From Flavobacterium sp. 270 (GTDB taxonomy: Bacteria; Bacteroidota; Bacteroidia; Flavobacteriales; Flavobacteriaceae): 64,000 nucleotides of DNA. Position 1 is the first letter of the stretch. Every line of letters begins with the position of its first letter. Shown here one piece after another: positions 13,918 through 21,696 of the stretch. The notes under the pieces are model-generated. The model did not search any database. It was given only the letters and a program-made list of their open reading frames with translations, and was not told the DNA's origin. Both the position numbers and the translations under genes were made by a program. Location of the stretch: positions 62,001 to 126,000 of the forward strand of contig NZ_SODM01000002.1 of the NCBI RefSeq assembly GCF_004368785.1, read 5' to 3'.

Positions 13918-14087
13918 ATAATTGCTCACAAATTCGAAAATATAATCGTTCGAAATATCTGGTAAAAAGTATTGTAATCAATCCCAAAAGCAAAACTGAT
14001 CGCAGACAAGATGAACTCGAGTTTCTTAGAATAGAAAACGGCTATAAACTTATTAGTGTTTCTGCCACAAAAGATAATCTAAAATAA
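13914..14087 (+). pseudogene. Coding-like remnant without a start codon
   Basis: This frame is open for 57 codons to a TAA at 14085-14087 but has no ATG, GTG or TTG start. The translation has a natural composition, for example KSKTDRRQDELEFLRIENGY and LISVSATKDNLK, unlike random AT-rich DNA. It may be the 3' end of a decayed gene. I do not recognise a parent. Confidence 0.3.
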
Positions 14088-14106
14088 TTCGTTCTACTTT
14101 AAAGTT

Positions 14107-14114
14107 TACCTTTG
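14107..14114 (+). promoter_or_regulatory. Promoter -7 element of the SMR gene
   Basis: TACCTTTG matches TAnnTTTG, 15 bases before the ATG. GTTTAC and GTAAAC flank it as a small inverted repeat that could bind a regulator. Confidence 0.45.
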
Positions 14115-14128
14115 TAAAAAAAGTAAAC

Positions 14129-14461
14129 ATGAAGAATTTTTTATTTTTATTCGCAGCCATCATCTTCGAAATAATTGCTACTACGGCATTAAAAAAATCG
14201 GAAGAATTTACTAAACTCATTCCAAGCATTATTACCATAATTGGATATTGCGGCGCTTTTTATTGTTTAAGTTTTGCGATAAGAACTATTCCTGTTGGCT
14301 TTGCTTATGCAATTTGGTCTGGAGTCGGCATTGTTTTAATCACCATTATTGGTGCTGTTTTCTTTAAAGAAATTCCAGATCTACCAGCAATTATTGGTCT
14401 GGCATTAATTATAATTGGAGTTATCATTATAAATGTTTTTTCTAAAACTGTTGCACATTAA
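14129..14461 (+). CDS. Small multidrug resistance (SMR) family transporter
   Basis: A 110-residue protein with four membrane helices. The essential acidic residue Glu14 is present (AAIIFEIIATT), and so are the family elements PVGFAYAIWSGVG near residues 56-68 and FKEIPDLPAIIGLALIIIGV near 79-98. SMR proteins work as dimers and exchange protons for cationic drugs or, in the Gdx branch, guanidinium. The AIWSGVG form is nearer to the Qac/EmrE type, but the substrate cannot be fixed by eye. No guanidine riboswitch was seen upstream. Confidence 0.92.
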   Translation: MKNFLFLFAAIIFEIIATTALKKSEEFTKLIPSIITIIGYCGAFYCLSFAIRTIPVGFAYAIWSGVGIVLITIIGAVFFKEIPDLPAIIGLALIIIGVIIINVFSKTVAH

Positions 14462-14470
14462 TTTTAAAAT

Positions 14471-14730
14471 ATGAATTTCAGAAACGCAGTATTTTCAGAT
14501 TTAGAAGAAATGCAAAAATTGTATATAGAAACCATTAAATCTATCTGCCAAAGCGATTATAATGAATTAGAAGTTGAAGCCAGAAAAAACAACTCAAAAA
14601 TCATAACTTCGGATATCAGTATTACAGCAAAACCTTTTTTGAAAAGAAAGGTTTTATAGTAAAAGCTGAACAAAAAAATATCCGTCATAACGTTGAATTA
14701 ATCAACTATAAAATAGAAAAGAAATTATAG
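14471..14730 (+). pseudogene. Broken GNAT acetyltransferase gene
   Basis: The first 62 codons look like the N-terminus of a GNAT N-acetyltransferase (FRNAVFSDLEEMQKLYIETI), then jump to a C-terminal-type segment (EARKNNSKIITSDISITAKPF) without the acetyl-CoA-binding loop. At the T run near 14636-14641 the frame breaks; in the shifted frame the expected ending FEKKGFIVKAEQKNIRHNVE continues to a TAG at 14728. So it has both an internal deletion and a frameshift, and should be inactive. It follows the SMR gene by nine bases. Confidence 0.75.
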
Positions 14731-14868
14731 TTTTTGTTTAGAGTTTAAGGTTTAGTTAAATAACCTGAAACAAAACAAACCTGAAACCTGAAACAAAAAA
14801 ACTTCCGCAAGTTTCGGATTTTATAACCGCAAAACCCGACCGATATTTGTATTATAAAATCATACAAA

Positions 14869-15720
14869 ATGAACACACAGGAAAACATTAATTATAATCG
14901 AATTGCAGAAGCGATTGATTATATCAAAACCAACTTTCGGGAACAACCTAATCTTGATGAGGTTGCAGAGAAAGTACATTTGAGTCCGTTTCATTTTCAG
15001 AGACTATTTACAGATTGGGCAGGAACAAGTCCGAAGAAATTTTTGCAGTATATAAGTGTAGAGCATGCCAAGAAAATATTAAAAGAGAACAATCAGGCGA
15101 CTTTATCTGAAACTGCATACGAAACCGGACTTTCGGGCACTAGCCGTCTGCATGATTTATTTGTAAATATCGAAGGCATGACTCCGGCAGAATACAAAAA
15201 TGGTGGTAAAAATCTTTTTATAAATTACAGTTTTGCAGAAAGTCCGTTTGGAAATATTGTTGTAGCTTCTACCGAAAAAGGAGTTTGTTTTATGGCTTTC
15301 GCCGAAAATGAAGCAACTGGTTTTGAAGATTTAAAACATAAATTCCCGAATGCTACATTCAATAGAAAACTTGATTTAGCACAACAAAATGCATTATTTA
15401 TTTTTCAAAACGACTGGAGTAAATTATCTGAAATAAAACTGCACTTAAAAGGAACTGATTTCCAATTAAAAGTTTGGGAAACATTGCTAAAAATACCAAT
15501 GGGACAACTTTCTACTTACGGCTCTATTGCACAGCAAATTGACAAACCAAATGCATCAAGAGCTGTTGGAACTGCAATTGGCAGTAATCCTGTTGCTTTT
15601 TTAATTCCTTGTCACCGCGTGATTCAATCTTCTGGAACATTTGGCGGTTATATGTGGGGAAACACTCGTAAAACGGCTATAATAGGCTGGGAAGGCGTTC
15701 AGTCAAATCCCAACATATAA
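14869..15720 (+). CDS. AraC-type regulator fused to methylguanine methyltransferase
   Basis: A 283-residue Ada-like protein. Residues about 10-105 form an AraC HTH (NLDEVAEKVHLSPFHFQRLF and LSETAYETGLSGTSRLHDLF), and the C-terminal half is an Ogt domain with the alkyl-acceptor Cys248 in IPCHRVI. The N-terminal zinc domain of full Ada, which senses methyl phosphotriesters, is missing. It can repair O6-methylguanine and probably regulates its own region. It starts an alkylation-repair cluster; a separate Ada-like metal-binding domain is encoded 1 kb downstream. Confidence 0.93.
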   Translation: MNTQENINYNRIAEAIDYIKTNFREQPNLDEVAEKVHLSPFHFQRLFTDWAGTSPKKFLQYISVEHAKKILKENNQATLSETAYETGLSGTSRLHDLFVNIEGMTPAEYKNGGKNLFINYSFAESPFGNIVVASTEKGVCFMAFAENEATGFEDLKHKFPNATFNRKLDLAQQNALFIFQNDWSKLSEIKLHLKGTDFQLKVWETLLKIPMGQLSTYGSIAQQIDKPNASRAVGTAIGSNPVAFLIPCHRVIQSSGTFGGYMWGNTRKTAIIGWEGVQSNPNI

Positions 15721-15731
15721 TATTCGCAGGT

Positions 15732-15827
15732 TTTTTTGCCACGAATTGCACGAATGTTCACGAATTAATTTTTAAAAAAAAATACGCAGAAAAATTTGTG
15801 TTAATTCGTGCAATTCGTGGCAAAAAA
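15732..15827. repeat. Palindromic repeat TTTTTTGCCACGAATTGC...
   Basis: Perfect 24-bp inverted arms at 15732-15755 and 15804-15827, containing GCCACGAATTGCACGAAT. A central part carries further ATTCGTG-like fragments. It lies between two genes on the same strand and could terminate the upstream one or stabilise RNA ends. Confidence 0.85.
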
Positions 15828-15849
15828 CAACACCATTTAAAAAACATTC

Positions 15850-16563
15850 ATGAAAAATATACAATCTAAAATTGCTTCTCTTAATTGGGACAGCATCACT
15901 GCATCTATGCACGAAAGTGGTTTTGCCATTATCCCAAATCTTCTTGACAACGAACAATGTGAGGACTTAAAAGCAAATTATTCGAACCCAAATTTATACC
16001 GTAAAACGGTTGTTATGGAGCGTTATCGTTTTGGCTTGGGCGAGTATAAATATTTCAATTATCCGCTTCCGGATTTAATAGAAACAATTCGAACTTCGGT
16101 TTATCCTAAATTGGCACCAATTGCAAATGCGTGGATGAAAGTTTTGAATATAAATACTGTTTTTCCGAATACACATGACGAACTTTTGGAACAATGCCAT
16201 GCAAATGAACAATTGAAAGCAACGGTTTTAATTTTAAAATATGGCAAAAGTGGTTTTAATACGCTTCATCAGGATTTATACGGAGACATTTATTTTCCTA
16301 TTCAAACCGTGCTTTTTTTAAACGAACCTGATGAAGATTTTACCGGAGGTGAATTTGTCCTGACGCAGCAAACGCCCCGCGCACAATCTAAAGCGATTGT
16401 GCTTAAACCTAAAAAAGGTGATATGCTTGTTTTTACAACTAATTTTAGACCAATAAAAGGTTCAAAAGGATATTATCGTGTAAACATGAAACATGGAGTT
16501 AGTGAAATTCATTCGGGAGAGCGTCATACTTTGGGAATTATTTTTCATGATGCTTTGACATAA
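15850..16563 (+). CDS. 2OG-Fe(II) oxygenase
   Basis: A 237-residue member of the 2-oxoglutarate and iron-dependent dioxygenases. The HxD iron motif is His140-x-Asp142 in TLHQDLYGD; the second His is probably in NMKHGVSEI, and the 2-oxoglutarate-binding Arg in GERHTLGIIFHDA. Between them lies the typical double-stranded beta-helix stretch LFLNEPDEDFTGGEFVL. Homologues are often next to ada-type genes, and a role in alkylation repair or in protein hydroxylation is possible. The substrate is unknown. Confidence 0.88.
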   Translation: MKNIQSKIASLNWDSITASMHESGFAIIPNLLDNEQCEDLKANYSNPNLYRKTVVMERYRFGLGEYKYFNYPLPDLIETIRTSVYPKLAPIANAWMKVLNINTVFPNTHDELLEQCHANEQLKATVLILKYGKSGFNTLHQDLYGDIYFPIQTVLFLNEPDEDFTGGEFVLTQQTPRAQSKAIVLKPKKGDMLVFTTNFRPIKGSKGYYRVNMKHGVSEIHSGERHTLGIIFHDALT

Positions 16564-16569
16564 TTTATT

Positions 16570-16683
16570 TCTCGCAAAGACGCGAAGTCGCAAAGGTAAT
16601 TGCTCTACTGTATTTTTTTAAGCTTTCTTAGACTTTATTCAAATCATTAGAAGAAAACTTTGCGCCTCTGCGTCTTTGCGAGA
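16570..16683. repeat. Palindromic repeat CTCGCAAAGACGC...GCGTCTTTGCGAG
   Basis: Two 26-bp arms (16570-16595 and 16658-16683) pair with three mismatches. The arm has GCAAAGACGC-type motifs that I know from other bacterial intergenic repeats. It separates the 2OG oxygenase from the next operon. Confidence 0.8.
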
Positions 16684-16701
16684 TTCTAATCAATAAAAAA
16701 A

Positions 16702-16956
16702 ATGATAATTATGCTTCGACATAACAACATTTCAGATTTCGATCTTCGAAATCAAATTAAAAAAAGCGAAATTTGCTTTGGTGGCAACCGGAAACTAAAA
16801 ATCTACGGAACGCTAAAATGCAGTTCGGGAAAAAGAATGAAACGCGAAAACCGGGTTTTCTTTTTGTCTGAAAATGAAGCAAAACAAAATGGTTTCAGAC
16901 CTTGTGGGCATTGTATGAAAACCGAATATCAAAAATGGAAAAATGGACTTATTTAA
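16702..16956 (+). CDS. Free-standing Ada-like metal-binding domain
   Basis: An 84-residue protein resembling the N-terminal zinc domain of Ada: CSSGKRMKRENRVFFLSENE followed by AKQNGFRPCGHC. The second Cys pair (Cys68, Cys71) matches Ada closely. The first pair would be Cys25 and Cys40, which is spaced differently from Ada, where Cys38 and Cys42 are close. In Ada this domain accepts a methyl group from phosphotriesters. An internal Met three codons later (16711) may be the real start. It overlaps the alkB-like gene by 14 bases, so the two are co-expressed. Confidence 0.8.
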   Translation: MIIMLRHNNISDFDLRNQIKKSEICFGGNRKLKIYGTLKCSSGKRMKRENRVFFLSENEAKQNGFRPCGHCMKTEYQKWKNGLI

Positions 16957-17551
16957 TCCTGAAATAAACGAATCTACAAATCTGCTTCCAAAAGACGGAA
17001 AGGTAAATTATTACGGAAAGGTATTCTCCAGAGAAGATGCCGATTTTTATCGCGAAAATTTACTAACCACAATTGACTGGAAAAATGACGAAGCTGTTAT
17101 TTTTGGAAAACTGATTTTAACGAAACGAAAAGTAGCTTGGTACGGCGATCATGAATTTGAATATACGTATTCTAAAACCACAAAGAAAGCTTTGCCTTGG
17201 ACAGCAGAATTATTGGCTTTGAAAACTATTATAGAAAGGAAAACCGGCGAAACTTTTAATTCCTGTCTGCTTAATTTATATCACTCTGGCGACGAAGGAA
17301 TGGCCTGGCACAGCGATGCCGAAAAAGATTTAAAAAAGAATGGAGCCATTGCTTCTGTAAGTTTTGGTGCCGAACGTAAATTTGCTTTCAAACATAAAGA
17401 AACGAAAGAAGTTGTTTCCTTGATTCTGGAACACGGAAGTTTATTAATTATGAAAGATACTACGCAAACGCATTGGCTGCATCGGCTTCCTCCAACAAAA
17501 ACTACTCTTAAACCTCGTGTTAATCTAACCTTTAGAACAATCGTAAGGTAG
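16943..17551 (+). CDS. AlkB-like 2OG-dependent DNA dealkylase
   Basis: A 202-residue AlkB homologue nearest the ALKBH2/3 type. Iron ligands are His123 and Asp125 (AWHSDAEKD) and His180 in HWLHRLPPT; the 2-oxoglutarate Arg residues lie in PRVNLTFRTI. SVSFGAERKFAFKHK is the typical core strand. It removes alkyl groups such as 1-methyladenine and 3-methylcytosine from nucleic acids. Translation is probably coupled with the overlapping Ada-like domain gene upstream. Confidence 0.93.
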   Translation: MDLFNPEINESTNLLPKDGKVNYYGKVFSREDADFYRENLLTTIDWKNDEAVIFGKLILTKRKVAWYGDHEFEYTYSKTTKKALPWTAELLALKTIIERKTGETFNSCLLNLYHSGDEGMAWHSDAEKDLKKNGAIASVSFGAERKFAFKHKETKEVVSLILEHGSLLIMKDTTQTHWLHRLPPTKTTLKPRVNLTFRTIVR

Positions 17552-17564
17552 AATATTATTTTTT

Positions 17565-17597
17565 AGACCTGACAGGTTTTAAAAACCTGTCAGGTCT
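17565..17597. terminator. Bidirectional terminator / palindromic repeat
   Basis: AGACCTGACAGGTTTT and AAAACCTGTCAGGTCT are perfect inverted arms between the convergent alkB-like and yjbR-like genes. This sequence is a common Flavobacterium palindrome in my recollection. Confidence 0.85.
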
Positions 17598-17604
17598 ATC
17601 TCGG

Positions 17605-17922
17605 TTAATTTTTATTCGCTACAGTATGGTAAGAAAGAGCCAAAGCGTCTTGAAACATTTCAAGTGGAACTTTATCTAAATCAACAAATGTCCAGCCCTG
17701 TTTTCCCCATTTATTTGGGATTGGATAGAAAAAATTTTCGCTTGATGCACAAAAAACAGATTGGTCGATTTCGGTAAATTTTAAAACTCCTCTATTATTT
17801 TTCTCGTCTATTGTTGCGAATATTTTTTTCTTAATCCGGAAAGAAGTTTTATCAAAATGCGGTTCTTCTGTTGCTTCGGGAAACGCTAAAGCTAAAGTTT
17901 TAAAAGTTTCAATACTAACCAT
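17605..17922 (-). CDS. MmcQ/YjbR family protein
   Basis: A 105-residue protein of the YjbR/CyaY-like fold. The pattern ALAFPEATEEPHFDKTSFRI near residues 11-30, then GVLKFTEIDQ and WGKQGWTFVDLDKV, is typical. Members are called DNA-binding by structural analogy, but function is not established. It starts 24 bases after the stop of the Nudix-type regulator and may be co-transcribed with it. Confidence 0.88.
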   Translation of the reverse strand: MVSIETFKTLALAFPEATEEPHFDKTSFRIKKKIFATIDEKNNRGVLKFTEIDQSVFCASSENFFYPIPNKWGKQGWTFVDLDKVPLEMFQDALALSYHTVANKN

Positions 17923-17946
17923 AAATTATCAGTTTTAAACCATGTT

Positions 17947-18702
17947 TTACCAACCTTGATTCAATCCATTTTTAAGGACTTCATCGTATTTTTCTTTATC
18001 AAAAGAATATAAATTTGGTGCTTTGTGCGCCACATTACTTTTCTTTTCGTCGAGTTTCGTCAGGATTCCGATGTTGGTTATTTTTCTAAGAAAATTTCTT
18101 CTGTCTAACTTCTTATCCAAAATCGTTTCGTATAATTTCTGAAGTTCTGGAATGGTAAATTTTTCGGGTAATAAATTATATCCAACAGGCATTAAATTCA
18201 ATTCTATTCGAAGTGTGTCTAAGGCTTTATCTAAAATTTCTTTATGATCCAGAATAAGTTCTGGCACTTCTTTATGATCAATCCACTCGGCGACCTCGTA
18301 TTTATTTACAGGATTTGGAATTATCTTTAAAAAATCAACTAAGGCATAATATCCAATTGTTACAAAACGCTGTGTAAGCCATTTTCCCTTTTCTTCGTCT
18401 ATATTAAGACGCTCTAAAATTGCTTTTCCAAAATGCTGATCGTTTCTTTTTATTTTTCCAAAAGTCGCAAATTGCCTTAAAAAAACGCCCTCAACTCCAG
18501 TTCGGGTATTTAGAACCGTAACTGCTGCGGTATCAATATCCTGATCAATTGGTATAAATCCTCCTGGCAATGAACATTGTAAACTGTCGGGAATTTTATT
18601 CAATAAAACTTTTAGCTGATTGTCATGAAAACCAAAAATCACACAATCTATTGATAACCCAGGCTGGTAATTTTGATTGTTTTCTATAATATCTTTTAAC
18701 AT
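17947..18702 (-). CDS. Nudix-fold transcriptional regulator (NrtR/AraR type)
   Basis: A 251-residue protein with an N-terminal Nudix fold (about residues 15-140) and a C-terminal winged HTH (FTIPELQKLYETILDKKLDRRNFLRKI near 185-211). The Nudix box GGFIPIDQDIDTAAVTVLNT lacks the REUxEE catalytic residues, so it should bind rather than hydrolyse its ligand. Relatives in Bacteroidota control arabinose or other sugar genes, and NrtR controls NAD synthesis. No sugar or NAD operon is adjacent, so the target is unclear. Confidence 0.85.
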   Translation of the reverse strand: MLKDIIENNQNYQPGLSIDCVIFGFHDNQLKVLLNKIPDSLQCSLPGGFIPIDQDIDTAAVTVLNTRTGVEGVFLRQFATFGKIKRNDQHFGKAILERLNIDEEKGKWLTQRFVTIGYYALVDFLKIIPNPVNKYEVAEWIDHKEVPELILDHKEILDKALDTLRIELNLMPVGYNLLPEKFTIPELQKLYETILDKKLDRRNFLRKITNIGILTKLDEKKSNVAHKAPNLYSFDKEKYDEVLKNGLNQGW

Positions 18703-19017
18703 TCTCTACTATTAAGTTATCAAGTCTGATCTGAAATGAATATGCAATTTAATACTTTTTGTAATTAAGGTTTAGATTTTTGAATCGCTGCATCTTTTTT
18801 TCCAATTAAAAATTGAAAAAAAACACAAGTGTATAAATCACAATTTTTATTTAAAATGAAAAAGTAATCAAAAAAATAAGTACATTGCGTCATAATAACA
18901 CATTTAAGGTCTAAATTGTGATTATTCGACTGAAAAGAAAGAATAAAACTACGAAATGAACTTAGGTTTGCAGCGGTTTATAAAAAAGCGAGAAACGAGA
19001 TAGTTAATGACAGAGAT
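18703..19017. other. Intergenic region, no gene seen
   Basis: This 315-bp AT-rich gap lies between the divergent regulator and a small gene. It contains an AT-rich hairpin (CAATT/AATTG flanked by T and A runs, about 18795-18822). From 18934 the frame of the next gene is already open and coding-like but lacks a start codon. No RNA gene or clear operator was seen. Confidence 0.5.
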
Positions 19018-19275
19018 ATGATTACCAATTCGTTAAAAAATATCAATAAAAAAATTAGGTCCAAAATCTGGACTTCTTTTGGTTTTGTTTCTAAAACTTA
19101 TCTTTTAGAAGCTTCAATCAAATATAGCGAAGAACAGGAAAAAATTTTCAACCAAATGATTGTTGAAACTGAAGCAAAAGATAAAAAAGCAAAACGTGAA
19201 GCTTTTGACAAAGCTTTGTATGCTTCTTATAAAGGAATCGGCGCTATGGATTTTATAAATACGGTTTTAAAATAA
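19018..19275 (+). CDS. Small hypothetical protein
   Basis: An 85-residue basic, helical protein with no recognised family, signal peptide or membrane segment. The only start codon in the frame is the ATG at 19018, but 28 codons upstream of it are also open and look coding (ELRFAAVYKKARNEIVND). The annotated form may therefore be 5'-truncated by mutation or use an unusual start. Function is unknown. Confidence 0.5.
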   Translation: MITNSLKNINKKIRSKIWTSFGFVSKTYLLEASIKYSEEQEKIFNQMIVETEAKDKKAKREAFDKALYASYKGIGAMDFINTVLK

Positions 19276-19593
19276 TTCAGAATTTTACCAATCATTACTG
19301 TTTTTAAACTTTAAGCTATTCTGTCTGGCTTTTTATTTCCCTTAGACTTTATACAATTTGTCTCTTAAAAATTGTTTACTCCTTACTCAATTGTCCTTTG
19401 TGGCTTTCTCATTTTTTTTAGGTTTTCTATTACATTATCTAAGATTAAATCTTTATAAATCAAGATAACGAAATGTTTATTTCCAGAAAACTGAACTTCT
19501 ATTAAAATTAATCTAATCGTATTTATTTTTAGCAAAATTCTATATTTTTGTTAGAGACGAAAGATTTTACTTACTACTAATAAAAGCCGAACT
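19276..19593. other. Intergenic region with one promoter element
   Basis: This 318-bp AT-rich gap contains a TATTTTTG -7 element at 19543-19550, 43 bases before the DUF3857 gene. I see nothing else in it. Confidence 0.5.
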
Positions 19594-21615
19594 ATGGAAG
19601 AAGCCGTACATTTAGAAAATTACAAAATTCAAAAACCAGAACATTGGGCCAGTAACATTGATGATGCCCAACTTATAGAATATATTAAGGAATCTGATTT
19701 CTCGCAAAAACAAGCTGACGAAGGACGCGATTACTGCTATTTTTTAGACAAAATCTATTATACTAATGACAAAGAAAACAGCGAATATGCTTGTTTGGCG
19801 TACACACTAAATGAACCTTCGAATTTAGAAAGAGCTTCTGTTGTAGATATTGTGCTGGAAGAAAATGAAACGTATGTTATACACAGAATCAGTGTTTTGA
19901 GAGATGGGGTTTTGGTAGATAAAATTCCAGACACAAAAATTAAAATACTAGATAATGAAAACCAGAGTGGCGGTGGAGTTTTAAACAGTACCAAAAAAAT
20001 TAACCTGACTATAAAAGATCTTCGCTTGTATGATATTTTGATTATGGAAGATTCCAGAATTAAAATCTTTACAGAGCGCGATTTTTTACGCAAAGAATTT
20101 TTAAAATATGTTTGGGTTGGTCCCGATAGTTATTGGGCTTATGGAAAATATAAATTTACTTTTAAAAACGATCGTCAAAAAACAATTGCTTACAAAAAAA
20201 CCTTTTTTAGAGATACAGACGGAAATGTATTAGAACCTGAAATCAGTTATTTAAAACAAGGCGAAGAGTTTGTAATTGATGAAGAAAATTATATCAATTT
20301 TGTTGATACGAATCGCGAAATTTCTCCTTTTATAGATTTTGCCACAGACAGTAACTGGATTGATTTGTCGAATTATATTTATCCTATTTACGAAGAGATT
20401 TTTACTAAATCTTCATTGCAGGAATTTGCGCCAAACTTGGTAGAAAAACTTGATGCAATTACAAATAAAGACGAACAGCTGCAGTTTGCTATAGAATATG
20501 TGCAAAATCATATCAATTATATTTACAATGCAGATGAGATGAACGGCCACAAACCGCAGGAACCTTCTATTACTTATGAAAATAAGCAGGGAGATTGCAA
20601 AGCAAAATCGGTTTTGCTCAAAGTGGTTTTAGATTATATTGGTGTTGATTCTTCTATTATTCTAGTCAATTTCAACACTGACTTTTACATGAAATATTAT
20701 TTACCGTCATTGCTGACTTTTAATCACGTAATTGTAAAGATTAATTATAATGGCGAAAGTTATTTTGTTGACGCTACAACCCGTGATGAATTTGGTTTGA
20801 TCGAAAATCGCGGTTTTATCTTTTTCATGCATTATCTGGAAGTTAAACCAAATCTGGGATTACAGATAAAACAGCCACATCGTTTTTCTTATTATTGTGT
20901 GGATGAAAAATCGGAAGTGAATGTTCAGAATAATATTGGAAAACTGAAATTAACTACAATATACAAAGGAAATCGTGCCAATAATATGCGCAAGTATTTT
21001 AAGAATACAAACAAAAGAGAAATTATTGACAGTTGGAATAATTTCTTCTTTTACACGCTGAATTATTCGAATGACAGAAACGGAACTGATCTTAGAAATA
21101 TATTTAAAGACGCTGCAATTGAGATTATCAGCGATGATAAAAAGCTGAACGAATTTAAAGTAGAATATAAAACTACTATTGAAAATGCTTATTTTACGGA
21201 TGCGAAAAACAACCGTTTTTTAATGTATTTTGATCGAAATATTGTGAAGAACAGTGCACGAGATTTTATGCATAAAGACATTACGTTCTGGCATAATTTT
21301 GATAATGAAAGATATGAAATTAGTCTTCAGACAGATCAAACGATAGATGTTTCTGAGAAATTTACGATTCAGGAAAGCACGATCAAAAATCCGTATTTTG
21401 ATTTTACCAGTCGTAAAAAAATCACGAAAAACGGAGGGACGATTTATATTGATTTTAAACCTTTGGTGAACTTAGAGATTCCAGAAAAAGATTTTGAAGA
21501 TTTCAGAAATGCACATCACGATGTGGCAGACAGTAACTTCGGAATTGGGGTTGATATTATTGAAGATGGTTTTATGAATAAACTAAAATTCAATTTTAAA
21601 AAACGTTTTAACTAA
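19594..21615 (+). CDS. DUF3857 and transglutaminase-like protein
   Basis: A 673-residue protein: a DUF3857 beta-rich domain (about residues 40-260), then a transglutaminase-like core with the full Cys-His-Asp triad, Cys335 in QGDCKAKS, His378 in FNHVIVK and Asp393 in YFVDATTRDE, then a beta-rich C-terminus. Proteins with this pair of domains are common in Bacteroidota and usually have a signal peptide. This one shows none, so it may be cytoplasmic, which is unusual. The reaction (protease or crosslinker) is unknown. It has its own promoter and terminator. Confidence 0.85.
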   Translation: MEEAVHLENYKIQKPEHWASNIDDAQLIEYIKESDFSQKQADEGRDYCYFLDKIYYTNDKENSEYACLAYTLNEPSNLERASVVDIVLEENETYVIHRISVLRDGVLVDKIPDTKIKILDNENQSGGGVLNSTKKINLTIKDLRLYDILIMEDSRIKIFTERDFLRKEFLKYVWVGPDSYWAYGKYKFTFKNDRQKTIAYKKTFFRDTDGNVLEPEISYLKQGEEFVIDEENYINFVDTNREISPFIDFATDSNWIDLSNYIYPIYEEIFTKSSLQEFAPNLVEKLDAITNKDEQLQFAIEYVQNHINYIYNADEMNGHKPQEPSITYENKQGDCKAKSVLLKVVLDYIGVDSSIILVNFNTDFYMKYYLPSLLTFNHVIVKINYNGESYFVDATTRDEFGLIENRGFIFFMHYLEVKPNLGLQIKQPHRFSYYCVDEKSEVNVQNNIGKLKLTTIYKGNRANNMRKYFKNTNKREIIDSWNNFFFYTLNYSNDRNGTDLRNIFKDAAIEIISDDKKLNEFKVEYKTTIENAYFTDAKNNRFLMYFDRNIVKNSARDFMHKDITFWHNFDNERYEISLQTDQTIDVSEKFTIQESTIKNPYFDFTSRKKITKNGGTIYIDFKPLVNLEIPEKDFEDFRNAHHDVADSNFGIGVDIIEDGFMNKLKFNFKKRFN

Positions 21616-21635
21616 GAATTAATTTTTCTAAATAA

Positions 21636-21667
21636 AAAAAGCGGAGCTCCTCAGGCTCCGCTTTTTA
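21636..21667. terminator. Bidirectional intrinsic terminator
   Basis: AAAAGCGGAGC and GCTCCGCTTTT form the stem, flanked by A and T runs. It separates the DUF3857 gene from the end of the polysaccharide locus. Confidence 0.92.
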
Positions 21668-21696
21668 TTTTAATTACACGATTTTAGAAATTGCAA

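Noticed and set aside
14095..14130. Guanidine riboswitch before the SMR gene
   Set aside because: No ACGR loops or paired hairpins typical of guanidine-II, and the gap is too short.
14731..14800. Short repeats of AACCTGAAAC as a possible CRISPR or operator
   Set aside because: Units are short, irregular and without unique spacers; more like simple-sequence drift.
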